From the NCBI RefSeq assembly GCF_019925205.1, contig NC_083562.1:620001-684000 (forward strand): a DNA stretch of 64,000 bases, written 5' to 3'. The DNA comes from Metopolophium dirhodum. Lineage: Eukaryota > Arthropoda > Insecta > Hemiptera > Aphididae. Under the pieces are notes generated by a model, which saw only the letters and a program-made list of their open reading frames with translations, was not told the origin of the DNA and did not search any database. Position numbers and translations under genes: made by a program. Shown piece after piece: positions 33,301 through 46,839 of the stretch (positions are counted from its first letter, which is position 1; every line of letters begins with the position of its first letter).

Positions 33301-36300
33301 GTAAGTGCCGGCACTTTGTTTAGAATAATAAATTATTTATTACACGAGTCGCATCTCTATTAAAATGCTGAATTTGTTTTTTTTCAAATGGATGCGTCGT
33401 GTGTTTTGGTTAATAATAGAGAGTATTCTAAAAAAAATGTATAAATAATAGCCTATTTTAAGTTGATACCTAGCCTATATTATATAAAAAAAAATTATTA
33501 GTTACATTTTATATGTACATATTAATATTGACAGCTTATGGCTTATCTCAGCATTATGGTTTATTTTTAATATTATTTTTTAGTTCTTTATGAATACTAC
33601 TATTTGAAAAGTAAAGATGGTACCCGACTAATTATAACTTAAGCCTATCAATCAATAGGGGACAAGGTCTTATAACCTTAATGTTTAATGTATTATACTA
33701 TTGTTGAAAATGTCTTGATGTATTAACAGTGATCAAAAAATGAGGGTTTTTAAAATTAAGATACTCTGATAGTGTCAAATATAAAATCAATGCAATTTAA
33801 ATACAATTTTTAATCCAACAGGATTCTAGGCAAGATTTAAAATAAATTACTTGGTAGGCTCTTATTGTTCTTTCTTACCAACCCGCCTACTTTAGTGTAT
33901 AAATTAATGTATATAATATTATATCAATATGTAATTTGGGGGTAAAATTTCATTCAAAAGCTTTTTTTTTATAAAATATCACAGATCAAATATTTTTAAG
34001 ATATATTGAAAAGTATTTATATAGAATATTTTGGCTGCAATAATTTATAACTCGCACTCCATAAGTCTGATTGACCAAATAAAATTAAAAATACCATATC
34101 ACAAAATGTATTCTTTTGCAAATAATTTTAATGTAGTTTTCGTTCGTAAGGGGCAACATATGTCCTACCTGGATACTCAATGATAGACTGTACTTAAATT
34201 TGTTAGATGTTCATTAGGCTGTTACGTTGTATCATAAAGGGAAAATTATTTTAATGGGTTGGTAAGTTAAGCCTGATGCTCTGTTTTGTTTATAATAGGT
34301 AAAAATTAATCAACCATATATAATCTGTGATACATTTGTTACTATTTTTTTAAGATATTCAGCTTTTATCTTTATTTATCTAGGTAAATAGGGTTTACTA
34401 CAACATGAAAATAAAAACTGTTATTGTTTTGGAGTTAGCTTAAAAAAAAATACTATTATTACATTGGGCGCCTGATCGTTAATTCTGAATCATTCACTTT
34501 CAATGAACTAAACAATAAGCATTTTTCTGTCATTTGAATATTATGCATTCTCTAACAAAAAAAGTGAAAAAACTGTCATAATACTTTTTAATTTATACAC
34601 ATATACTCTCTCATATATACAATTACTCATCTAAAACAAATAATTGCCTTAAACATAATAATTTTAACATTGATAGTTATTTAATATAGTTTTAATTATT
34701 CATTGTAAATTGTAATAGTCATTTGGTTTTGATATTTAAAAATCAAAGTACAAAATAATAACAAAAAGAAACTGTGTTACCATTCATTTTTTCATTTTAA
34801 AATGTATGGATATCATAAATCTTGATTTAAATTGTTCATAGCATAACTTACTACATCATTAACTCATACCTAAATTTTATTATTATACTTATTTATTTTT
34901 GATGGCGCCCAAACAACAACAAAAACAATACTTGTCTAGAAACCATAATAAGTTACAATACTGAATGTGATAATAACTTGTCCTTTGAAATACAATAGTC
35001 AAAAATATTTGTTACGTTTAATTATATATTTTGATGAAAAAAAGAAACTAGTCTCTTTATTTTTTTTATTTTATTAAGTTATTTTCCTGATACCATAATA
35101 AATTTTATCACCGGTTTTTTCCAATAAAACAAAATCATTGAATTAGACTGATTGATAGACTAAATATTGTACACAGTATTAATATATAACTGTTTTGGAA
35201 CTTCAAAAAACTTGTACTTCAAAATATCTTACAAAATTATGCTGTTTTACACTTAAATTATTATAACTAAAAAAAGAAAATTGTTAAATTATCTTTATTT
35301 ACCTTATTTATTTATGTTCTTCTGTCTGTACGCAAAAAAAAAGTAATTCTGTATAAGTCTATTTTATTGTATAAGTGCCGGAAGAGAAAAATGTATTTTA
35401 CATTTTGATTTGTAAAAAAATTGTAATAAAATCCTTAATTAATAAAATATTATTTTTTATTGTTCAACATGTTGTTTTAGTCTTTTTTTTCCTTAACCTA
35501 TTTGTAATACATAACCCATGTATTCGAATTCAAAAATATTACCCGAACAATGCATAGAGCTAACTTTGTTAGTTTCATGTAAATTGGACCTTGGTACGAC
35601 GTTATTATAGTTCCTACGCGAATTACAGAACAACCAGCGGTGTACCATATTATAATGGAACAGGAAATAAATTACGCGTCTCTGTGTATCTGAGATTTAA
35701 AAATAAAACTACAAGTCATTCAATTATTCGCATGGTAATTTCACGACAATTCGACGACGTTAGAAAATAAATCTTAAAAATTTCATTCATCGCCCGTGTT
35801 CGAGAAAAGGTCTTAGCAAACTACAAATATCGATCCTCTTATATTATCATGCAACGAAGGAAAGTATTAGACATTTTCCATTATACATTTTTGAATACAT
35901 AATATATTACGGAACGGTATCCCCGACAGTGAAAATTCTTATGATCGATGAAGTATTAGCTGCGGACTGCAGTTATCTGGCTAAACAAGGAATTTGTGAT
36001 TTTACAGTGGTGCAGATCTATTGACGTTTTCAGTAGGTACCTTCTACAGCTTTTACACCTTTTTTTTCAATACATTGAAGTTGCAGCTCTTCAAATGTAC
36101 TATTTATAGATTTTAAACTGAATAAAGATTAAAATATATCGGTATGTGATACCTTTCAAGGGTTTTGTTTAGAACTGTATTTAATAGTTTCCCGAAAAAT
36201 TGTGGTGGGTAGGAGAACGTACAATGGCGTTTAAAAAAGTTGCAACTACGGATGTTCATAATTTTATAATTATTTTTAATTATAATACTTAAACGATGTC

Positions 36301-37890
36301 TTATGACATATTTCAAAAATATCTACTAATTAATTTTTAATATTATTGTACTAACCATTACTAAGTAATCAGTTGAGCAAAGGTCAGAGGATGATTGTTA
36401 TTATAGTTCGTATAGTAAATTGCTATATGGTTTGCTAAGTCTTTAGGGAAGCACCCTGGCCCTAAACGGTTTTTGGACAATATTGCGTGAGTCTTAATAG
36501 TTCCTATAATATTATGAAATCTATAACTGCAGACTGAATGACGTGTAACAGAAAACGAAAGCGATCTGATCAGAAAGAATATGTCACACAATATTGCGAT
36601 CGTAATATTTAGTTTAAACACTTCAAAGTTCAAAGTAACTAATAAACAGTTAAAACCATAGTACACTACAAGGAAAATCTATGAATCATAAATATGTTTT
36701 TGTCAATAAGTAACCATGACAACAAAAACGTCTATTGTGCAAAATCAGTTTAGAAAAATAAAATATCTATACCCAGCCCAAAAACATATTTACCAATGTG
36801 AAAAAAATTAACACAAACATTTAAATAATACCTATACATGGAGCGCCAATATTAAATAATAGTGACCAGTACTTAGGTACTTATTTTCAAGTTTCAACAG
36901 TACTTGTGATGATGGCACGTTCTTATACTATTATATCGTTAAGGATTGCGATTAGGTAATACCTATAAACAGTTACATCTAATATCTAAATGCATTTATT
37001 TTACTACTTAATCAGAAATTACCGAGCGTTGTTTCATACAATTTATAATAAATGTTTAATAATAATTCTACTATGAAAACTGTAAAATATTCCAACGTAA
37101 GGTTAGGTATATTTTATGTGCTTAGACAGTAAGCACAAGGCAGGAAAAAAAAGGTGGGGCACTGACTACAACTGCCCGAGCGCCAGTATTTTGGGGGCTC
37201 CAGAATTTTGTGGTCGGAAATTTGTTCCCTTGGGAATTATTGAAACTTATAATATTGAAATTATTTTAAGGCAAAATGAAATTAATGCAAATTTAAAATA
37301 TTTCGTGACAAGACTCCAAAAACTATTCAGGATATCTGGATATGTGTTGTTTTTTGAGGAAAAATGATTGAATATGTTATACCTTTATATGGATGTACCT
37401 CTCAGAATGCTTTTATATGTACCTACTACTGTAAGTAATTTCAAAAGTCATTCTCGTGTTTAAAACGTGTCAAAACATATCTGAAGTCTTGCACCTCTAA
37501 AAAAAAAAATCATTGTAAAACAAACATTCTTTTCTTTATTCTTTAGAAAATCTAAAAGGTTCATGATGATATATCTCTCATATTTGCTGTGGTTAGGCCC
37601 CTTAGCTTATGGAGGCGCCAAGTGTTTTTTTGCACCTGGGCGCAAAATGTCTAAATGTGGCTCTGGCACAAGGTAAGTATTACCATTGATTATGAATACT
37701 ATAGATTGCTCACAAAAATAAAAATGGTATCAATGGTATTGCTTAATTGGTAGTTTTTTAAATTTAATTTTGTTTGATTTCGTTTATCATTAATTAAATT
37801 TAATATAGACATACATACTCTTCAACAAAATCAAATACTTTTGTATATTTTGTTTACCCATAATCTATGAAAGTACCTAGATAATGTAAT
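33301..37890. other. AT-rich stretch, intron or intergenic
   Basis: No exon recognised. Open frames such as 36361-36666 (minus) and 37116-37367 (plus) have no domain or conserved pattern I know. A fragment at about 37593-37672 (GGCGCC, CTGGGCGCAAAATG) resembles ends of small hAT-like elements. Confidence 0.35.
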
Positions 37891-37938
37891 TTTTTTTGTC
37901 ATACAAAAGGTTATGTTAGGTTTTGTATGACAAAAAAT
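37891..37938. repeat. Short perfect hairpin
   Basis: TTTTTTGTCATACAAAA and its reverse complement flank a 12-base spacer (GGTTATGTTAGG). About 17 bp arms; a simple palindrome or remnant of a fold-back element. Confidence 0.75.
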
Positions 37939-38036
37939 ATTCCATTTTATTAACTTAGGTATAATATTATTATTTATTAATTAATGAACATTATATTGAC
38001 ACTTTTCAGACTATCAGCGAGGAAAACACTTAACAG

Positions 38037-38190
38037 TTTTAACTATATACATAATACCTACAATATTATGATTTTTAAATATTTTACTGAAGATTCCGCA
38101 TTTATGGTGCAATTTTAACTATATACATAATACCTACAATATTATGATTTTTAAATATTTAACTAAAGATTCCGCGTTGATGGTGCAATT
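38037..38190. repeat. 76-bp tandem duplication (two units)
   Basis: 38037-38112 and 38113-38188 are near-identical (both start TTTTAACTATATACATAATA and end with TCCGCRTTKATGGTGCAATT) with only a few changes. Confidence 0.9.
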
Positions 38191-38219
38191 CAATACAATA
38201 ACGCTGTAGGTATTCGTAA

Positions 38220-38890
38220 TAATATAATGCACGCACGAGGTGCGACCCGCTGTGTCCGATAACACACTTGGTAAATTTATTCATATAAATTATAGTTTTT
38301 AGGTATTCGTGTTTAAATCTATAGGCACCCTCGAACGAATGGTTTCCGGTGTCACCTCAACCGAGTCAATAGCTTCACTGTTATGCCCATAATCGCAGCG
38401 GTACGGAGGAGTGTCAGCATCAGAGCATTCTCATGGCAGCTAAGTTGTGATGTGCACGCACCCAGCCGAATCGCCACGACTCGTTAAAATTTTAATTTAA
38501 GGTACTCTCGCCCAGAAAGCGACGTGATATCCGGCCGCAGCGCCTAAGTGTATTATTGGCGGGGTTACTCGGAAATGTCAATGTCGAGGTCGTCATCGTG
38601 GCTGACAGATCGGTGAAAAGCTTCGAGGGGGCGCCGTCCCTCCGACGCTGCCTCCACCCCACACACGATCCGGCGTAGTTGCGGTCGTGCGGCAGCCGAC
38701 TGGCGTATGACGTCAGTCGCACCTCCACACCCAATCGGCTGAGGGGGAAGCTACCCTATTTGTTCGGTTACCGTCGGTGACGCATTTTCACCCCCCGGTC
38801 TGGTAGGTACCACTCGCAATGGCCGAGTCGAGTACTCTCTCTCGCCCGACGTCCGTTCTTCCAAAAACCGACAGCGTCGTATTATGCTAT
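38220..38890. promoter_or_regulatory. GC-rich island with a CRE
   Basis: A second GC/CpG-rich block in AT-rich surroundings. It includes a perfect cAMP-response element TGACGTCA at 38708-38715. A plus-strand ATG at 38819 in good context (CGCAATGGCC) opens 62 codons, but its last half is microsatellite-encoded. A minus-strand frame at 38492-38734 is Arg/Ser/Thr-rich without domains. It may be a promoter or first exon of a gene whose other exons I cannot identify. Confidence 0.35.
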
Positions 38891-38916
38891 AATATCATAT
38901 TGTACAAATTATTGCG

Positions 38917-38955
38917 TATTATTATTATTATTATTATTATTGCCGTCGTCGTCGT
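38917..38955. repeat. (ATT)n and (CGT)n microsatellites
   Basis: Eight ATT triplets followed by four CGT/GTC triplets. Confidence 0.9.
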
Positions 38956-39502
38956 TTTTATAACAACAAGATATCTTATTGTTATAATTATTTGTTTAAG
39001 TAGGTAGATATTGGTTTTTGTTCCCAATCGGTTGTCACTTATTGTCGGCGGACTATTGATCGAAAACAAAACAATATTGACATCTACAACACAATAACAT
39101 TAAACGAGATGTATAGATTGGCAACGGTAAAAAACCATCGTGGATGATGTAGGTAAACAATATACATAAATAGAAAGATAATATTAATAAGTTATTAGTA
39201 GATTGATTTTTTTATTTATAAATATAAACGATGCGCGTACGCTCTGATCAAAGTTCGTCGGAGCTATTATTATGACCACTGTTATGTACTTGTGTAGTTG
39301 TGTGACGTGCGAACGCATGCTGATAAATGATAGTAATAATTTTATTTGAGTTAAAAAGGCGCACGTAAACAATATGTGGGGATGTCCCCTGCAAATTTAC
39401 TATAAAAAGTGAAATTTACTATAATCTTATGTATAAATAAATATTGTAGCGCACGTTTGTGTGATACTGCGAAGTTCATATGTATTTGTTATGTCGTTAA
39501 TA

Positions 39503-39575
39503 TTAATAATAATAATAATAGAGTAGTAGTAGTAGTGTAGTAATAGTTGTAGACAGTGGTAGTAGTAGTAGTAAT
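39503..39575. repeat. (TAA)n / (TAG)n microsatellite
   Basis: TAA triplets followed by interrupted TAG/AGT triplets. Confidence 0.85.
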
Positions 39576-41426
39576 AATGTTACAATACATTAATATTTGT
39601 TATTCCGGTGACGTGGGTCGTTGTTTTGTAGGTTAAAAACAGATGTAGATATTTTTAGAACGTTTTCGAATGTTATTTACCTACCGCTATTATTGTTGAT
39701 GTTGTTGTGGTCAACAGATTTAATTGCTATAACCGAACGATAACAAATTGTGTCTACACCCAACCAACAAGACGACGTCCTATGATTATCCGATAAAAAA
39801 TAGTGTTAAGTAGCATTAAATTATTAAAGTACCAACGTAATAACCCACATCTACCAATAATCAATATGTGGTAAAGACAAATATAATATTAGTAATTTGT
39901 TTTGGTTTGAAAATGTTAGTAATTAAGTAGAATTCTGATATTATACTGTAACTGTGGTAGTATTAGTGTTGAGTAGTAACTAATAAATTTTGTTCCCAAT
40001 CATTATGTAACCTGCTAAAACAGAGTATCTGAGTATCGGTATTCGATTTTGCTCTAAGTAGCCAGACTAAAACTAAGTTTTGGGGAGGGGTATTAGGAAA
40101 AAAACTTGTATATCTAAAAATTGTGTATTTATTTTCTTATTTCTTTTTAGCCTTATGTAATTACTAATTACAGCTCTAATTGTCTAACATTTTGATTGTT
40201 GAAAATTAAAATCCACCTGTATTTAAGTTGTCAGTCCGTTCGTTTAACAGCTGTTACCGGAATATTTAGTGGGGCGGTCAATTATTGTGTATAGCCGACT
40301 AGCAACATCTCAAAAAAACTGTTGAAATGGAATGAATAAATATTATACGTTTTATGTATTTGTATATTTTTAGATGATCCTTTTCCGATCTGAACTTGGA
40401 ATAATTTTAGCTGTAATGCTATATTACTTGGGTGCTTCATGCTTTACTATCGGTGCGTCGGTGCATACGCTTATAGTACCCATAGACTATACTACTATAG
40501 GTAGTAGGTACGCTTTAGATCGTTCGTTTAGAGATATGAGCACTGATTGGTAGGCCTCAAGTCTAATCTGTTATTACTTATTATAGATACACGCATATCG
40601 AAAAAATAGAATAATATTCTCAGAATAAAATGTTAAAATCATATATATCCAATCTCAATTACATCAAAATCAAAAGTTGATACAACGATGACTTGGCGAC
40701 AACAAAATACAAAATAATATGTTATCATTTTGAATACATATGTTATAAGCAATATTTATAGTAGGTATATTATGTGCTTACAATTTGTTAAGTACAATTT
40801 GTTTTCATCCACTGTAAGACGTAAGTTATTGAGTGGTATAGAGGTTATTTTTTTTTTGGAAATTACTAAAGTAACAATATTATATTAAGTACCGTTTTCA
40901 GTTTATTCGAATTTGTGTCAACATTTTTAGTTTCTCTATTAAATTTATCTTTAATTTGACATAATAAAACACTCAATACATCATTAACAGTCATCGATAT
41001 TATATCATATTAATTATATACGCGTGTGTATATGTACACTATAATACTATATTATATTATAAGAACGCTAGCACAAATATTGTCATACGGTATACTTAGC
41101 TGATACCTATGAACATTCCGTGTACCACATACATCTCCCAATTCACTCGAGGTCTTGCGTAACTCAGAGGCGTCCGTCATAATTATCCGATCGATAATGA
41201 GCCGAGATAACGACTAGGCGTACCTGTAGAAAAAAATAATAATATTGTTTACTGTTATATTATACACGTCAAAATGTCCTCCAGAGACGTGCCATCGACG
41301 ATAATGATTAGACGAATATGAACCTATAAATAGTACTTCCGAGTTCCCAAAGTCCGCGAGACTTTGACCAGGCTCGTGTTTCGGATTCACAACAAGCATT
41401 TGACAAGGATGGAACACAATTATACA
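39576..41426. other. AT-rich intergenic stretch
   Basis: No gene recognised. A 67-codon minus-strand frame at 41214-41417 is less AT-rich than its surroundings but matches no family I know and abuts the mariner-like MITE. Confidence 0.35.
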
Positions 41427-41736
41427 CAGAATGATTCACCAGCCATGTTCGGCCCATTTTAATAATGCATTTATAATATTCATTCAAATTCTGATTTAGG
41501 GATTTTAAAATAATTCAAAATATGTTTATGAGGACTAGGTTTTCATATTACATAGGTACCTACTTAGATTGTTGTAATACAATTTATTGCCATTTAATAA
41601 GGAGTGTCCTGTGGCGGTATAAACGTTTTGTTCGCACAATACCAACTATATTTTACTTAAAAATTCCAAAACTCAGAATTTAAATAAGTACATATTATAA
41701 CTGAAAGTAAAAACCATGCTTGGTGAATCACCCCGC
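41427..41736. mobile_element. Mariner-like MITE, 310 bp
   Basis: Left end CAGAATGATTCACCAGCCAT and reversed right end GCGGGGTGATTCACCAAGCA match the 24786-25536 element, as do internal phrases (AATTCTGAT, GTGTCCTGTGGCGGTA). TA dinucleotides lie close to both ends. Confidence 0.7.
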
Positions 41737-43404
41737 ATATGATGATGGCTTGACGTCTTGTATTCTTACGCCATGGGTGACGGAATTGCGACATTGCGTT
41801 TATGAAACTATATGTCTTATTAATTAATTTTACTTATGTATTACGATTATTAATTTTTATTTTTACACAATATTATAGGTATTACGTTATGCACACGTAA
41901 AGCGGTCGTAAATGCATCGATGTCATTCGTTGTCGTGTTATCACAAAAGTAGATATGTCAAAACTAATAACTATCTATACGAGTACACGACTATACTTTA
42001 TTAAGGTACCTAAATGATTTAACGAAAATTACAATGTGTGTCCTCGTTTACAATTTTACTGCGTATATGGGTCCTAAGTGGATTTACGTGCAGAGGATAG
42101 TTCAGAGGGTATTCGATCACCCCCTGGCTTTCACTTGGCCCAAATAGCTTTAATTTGTTCGCTTTCAATACCATCAGCTGTACTGTGTAATAAACAAATA
42201 TGGAAAATATTTACGTATTTTGTTATAGACTCAAAATATTATAATCAATAATGAAAGGAAACGAATAAAATATTATTATTCATGCTGAAGTGCTGAAGAA
42301 AGTTTATTGTATAATATGTTATGTACTATATTATAATAATATTATGTAGTATATAAAGTATAAACACACATATTAACATAATATATTATTATAAATTTGA
42401 AATAAACAGAAAACAGAACTTTAGTGAGTAAATAAAAAAAATTGATGTAGGTAAGCTCATTTGACTATTTGAGTAATGGAGAAATATTACATAATTTTTT
42501 ATTATAATATTTAGTCAGATTTCTTGCAACCCCTGCATCATCCTTATTCCATTGTCAAACATTTCAAAATCTATACGACCGTTATGACGAACTTATTGTG
42601 TAACTCGTAGAGAAGAACATTACATAATCTACATTTTTCAAGATTTTTATTTTAAAACAATTTAGTAAGTACTGAGTTACCACAAATATTATACACAACT
42701 ACAACACAAGTAATCGTTTGGTATTTGAAATTTCAACAATTCGCTTTGAAATAAAAATAACGATGTTGAAACTAATAAACTCTTCGATAAAGTTGTCCTC
42801 TAGAAATATGTCTATGAAATCAAGCCTGAAATAATGTTTTTATTTTAAAACCAACCCAATACCCATGCTTATGAAAATCTGTTTTTTCTCGTTTTTATTC
42901 GCATAGGACATTACGACCAATGATATACAACCAGCATTGCGTCCTCGCTCAATCGGATGACTATTAATAATTAAGATATTTTTCACATTATTAACGTAAT
43001 AACTAATTCCTGGAAAACTTAAAGTTTAACACGAAGTCACGACAATAACACGATTACAAGACGTCGTATTGTTATACGCGTACCGACTCTAAGTCCATAA
43101 ATCATATAATACCGAGCGTGAAGTTGTCTTCAAAAGTTTGTGAATATCTACGCGACTACGCATCCTTGGGACTGTAGTTAACATAGTTATTAGTTATGTA
43201 TTCGTGTGCCTATTGTACTGCCCATACTTCTACCTATCGATATTATAGTATTATACTATAGTTTATATTAAAGCTGGGCGGTGTATTATAATTATAGTAA
43301 TATATAATTTTGTTAGAGTATTAAAGTTTATAATATTAGACATTTAGAATTTTAGACATAATAATATAGTTAATAAGTCGCAAAAATCGATAACTTTCTG
43401 GTTA
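41737..43404. other. AT-rich intergenic stretch
   Basis: No gene or element recognised. Confidence 0.4.
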
Positions 43405-44700
43405 TTTTAGATTCTGAGCGGAGCAATGAATATATTGATTTTACAATGAAGTGGGTTTTTTTTTGTCTGTGTACCTACACGAAAAGTAATAGAAAAAATG
43501 CTTCAATTTTCTACTTTGGTGGTAGTTTCTGTTAATAAATTGGATCTAAGTTGGTTGTTTTGAAAGGTTAAAATTAAAATTGTCTAGTAGCTTACAAAAA
43601 CATTGGGAATAACAGGAAAAAAAATAACAAAAAACAAGACTTATTACGAAAAATCAGATTTTGACGAAATCTTGTAGTAGCTCAAAAACGAATAACCGTA
43701 CCTATATATACTTAACATTTTTTCCAAATGTCTATTTTATTATTTTTTATACATAGTGACATTATTAAAATATTTTGGGTTATTTATAAGAATTTTAAAT
43801 TAAAAAAAAAATCGTTTAGTTTTATTTTATTTTTTCATAAATATATTGATAAAAAAAATGTTAGTGTTGTAGACTTATAATTAAAAAATTGGGGGGTGGA
43901 GTGGCTGAGCGGACTGAGGCGTCGGTTGTGACACACACCGGCGCTGGTTCAAACCTCGGTTCACGGGCGGCATTTTTCTTCGGGCAAGTCACCGTGTCCG
44001 GAGAACAAATGCCGCCATCCCCCACCCAAGCATGGCAGATACCTACGGGTGCCCACTTGAAAATCTGCCAAAACTACACACACGTGTTTACCAACCAACA
44101 GTATCAGTATCCTCCCCTACAAACAAACAGCTAATGGCCATAGTTGCCAGGCTTAATGATCAATTAAAAAAAAAAATTTAAAAATTATAAAATGTATAAT
44201 TTTTATTGTTAAGGATTGGAAATATAAAACAAGGTTTCTCATAAATACCTACTTAATTCATACCATGTACTGTAACCAAAAAATCTAAACAATATATAAA
44301 CACTGGTTTTTATAGACATTTTAATTTAAAATTAGGACGAAATTAAATATTTTAACGAAGAATAACGATTTTAGTTGTTTTGTTGTAATTTAAAAATATT
44401 ATTCATGGGTAGTTAAAACTTTTAAAAGAATACTATTCTATTTTTATACACACAATAATATTTTCAAATGCAATGTTTTCGCAAAAATTAATTCAACCAA
44501 CTGTAGACTGTAGTAACTAATATAGTAAAATAAATTACTTTAATAGCAATAATATCATAAAATATACCTACTTAGTAATATTGGCTGGCAGAATCGTTTT
44601 TCATAATATACAAAGATTTTATATTATTGAATTCGAAATTAGCCCTTCCATATCACGGAGACCCACTCGACACCTACAACAGCAGAGCGGTATATTATCC
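43405..44700 (+). repeat. GATTCTGAGCG repeat, copy D (old, interrupted by a SINE)
   Basis: It starts TTTTAGATTCTGAGCGGAGC and ends near ACAACAGCAGAGCGG; landmarks GTTAAGGATTGGAAATATAA and GGCAGAATCGTTTTTC occur in family order. Many substitutions against copies C and E mark it as older. A tRNA-derived SINE splits it at 43891-44176. Confidence 0.75.
43891..44176 (+). mobile_element. tRNA-derived SINE (class II tRNA-like head)
   Basis: The head starts near 43895 and carries a Pol III box A TGGCTGAGCGG (43902-43912) and box B GGTTCAAACC (43946-43955). Their 44-nt spacing is that of a long-variable-arm tRNA (Leu/Ser type). A tRNA-unrelated body of about 200 bp follows, ending in an A11 tail. TTAAAAAATT before and TTTAAAAATT after form a probable target duplication, though they are low complexity. 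The open frame 43889-44134 is not a gene. Confidence 0.75.
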
Positions 44701-45616
44701 GAAATTGCACATTTTTATTTTCATTAATTTTATCTTGTTTTACCTACACATGAAATTAATTCGCAATATTTTTCTATAGCTGTATGAATATAAAAATATG
44801 TACCTATCTAACATTACAAGTTACATTTTTATCAATCGTATGTACTCGGTTACTTTATATTGTAGTCTGTTAAATGAATACCACAACAGTAAGTTAATAC
44901 TTATAACTTACTTTGTAATTTATATCATTCAAGTAGTTTTAAACTCAGTGAGGCCAATTATTCTTTTTTGATATCAAAATAAATAAAATTGAAAAAATAA
45001 TGATGCAATTTTTTTGAGAAATATCAAACTATTTTATATGATGCAGTGTAAATAAACCCGACATTTTGACTAAGTACATTGTACATACTACTTAGATTAG
45101 AAATATAACGACATGTCAACTTAACAAATGCTGATAAAGTTAATTTTCTTTATAGCTCTTAATATACTTAGTTAATAGCAATTCAGATAAGTAACTGTAA
45201 ATTCTTATAGTCACTACATTTGAGTAACTAGCTTAATTTGTTAGGTATATTAAAAGGATGTCACACATATTGTGTTGTCTCCGTGCTACTACAATCAGAT
45301 AATGTAATTACCTTTAAGTTTGACTATAGGTCAAATCAGTAATCACTGATTAAACTCTATTATTAAAGCTAACAACACAATACTGACCGCAAAACATATG
45401 TTGTACTTACAAATCCTCATAAATTATGACAAATTTTATTTTTTTTTAAATGCACCTATCGTTGATCTGAAATAATAAATTGATATTTGTTAATATTGTT
45501 TGATAATTGCATAATATAATAATTGTTATTGAAGGATATTTATAATAATAAAAGTATGATGGTATTTTATAATACGTTAACGTGTCAGACGGAATTACGG
45601 AAATATGTTATTACAG

Positions 45617-45709
45617 GTATAATATAATATATAGGTAGATACTATTTGCATTGATAAAATGTATAATATAATATAGGTAGATAATAGGTACTATTTGCAT
45701 TGATAAAAA
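45617..45709. repeat. Tandem duplication of about 44-49 bp
   Basis: Both units start GTATAATATAATATA and end ACTATTTGCATTGATAAAA. Confidence 0.85.
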
Positions 45710-46815
45710 ATATAAATAATAAAAATATAATAATAACCCGATAACTTATTATTGAGCTTTATAATTGCTTAAGTGGAACGTAATAACAGTATAACAGTTA
45801 TAGTAATAATAACAATACTTCAGCAACGAAAATGGAAAACAATAAGTTGGATCATGAAAATTCGACGCAACCAACTATAAGCAATTTCGTAATAATTAGT
45901 TTTTAAATTTAAAACATCTTATGGCGATAATAATATATTATATATTCGTATGAGTGCGTATGCATCATTAGAATGATTAACAACAATTACGATTAATTAT
46001 GTTATATTTTTAGATTAAGTGATTACTACATCATAAATAATTTATCATTATTAGATTTGGTGAATAATTATCAATTGGCTTATTATTTTTATACCTACGC
46101 GTGAAATGTACAATTTGTTCTCTATGGCAAGTACGTTCGAACTGTTATTTATTTATTTTTCGAAATACGTTTAGGTTTAGAGCTCTCTTTATTATTTACA
46201 AATCGTTGGTTGACACATAATATAATTTCGGCAGTGACTCAACGCATTTTATTCAAATACACAGTTTCATCTAGATCGGGTCTTATAAGTTATAACACAA
46301 AATATTAAATAATATAACTACACAAATACAGAGATAGAACCGCGGTGTACATCAATACATTATAATTATATTAATGTTTCATACACTCTATCCATATCGC
46401 CTATATTGGCTTACACATTAAATAGTGAATGGCAGGCGGTAACTTGTAGGTGTAGTTAATGCAAAATCGATAGTTGAATTCGCGAAAACCCAAACTCGTC
46501 CAAAAGGCGTATTGTATAAACACAATACGTCATGTAAATAACCCACAAGCGCAATAATAATAATATGCTTATTGATAATAACGAATACGGAAAAAAATAA
46601 CATCGTTATAGTTATAGATGTTATTATAAAACTATAATATTATTATTATCGACCGATACGCGCCCATATCCCATAATAATGTATAGTTTAATGTCCTCTT
46701 TGATAAAAAAATTATAAATAAAATGCGGATCTAAAGGCTAAGACATGACCGTATTAGCATATCATTGATATAATAATTCATTACGATATGTAACTATTAT
46801 TTGTATGGTGACTGG

Positions 46816-46839
46816 GCAGAGACTTGGGATACTCTCTGC
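46816..46839. repeat. Short GCAGAGA hairpin
   Basis: GCAGAGA...TCTCTGC around CTTGGGATAC. The left side resembles the left end of the 2557-2646 mini-element (GCAGAGACCTGGG). Confidence 0.45.

Noticed and set aside
37116..37367. 83-codon plus-strand open frame
   Set aside because: No domain, no splice signals; probably chance with a transposon-like fragment nearby.
41214..41417. 67-codon minus-strand frame with non-AT-rich codons
   Set aside because: Coding-like in composition, but no family recognised, no splice partners found and no clear start; left unannotated.
43889..44134. 81-codon open frame
   Set aside because: It falls entirely within the SINE.
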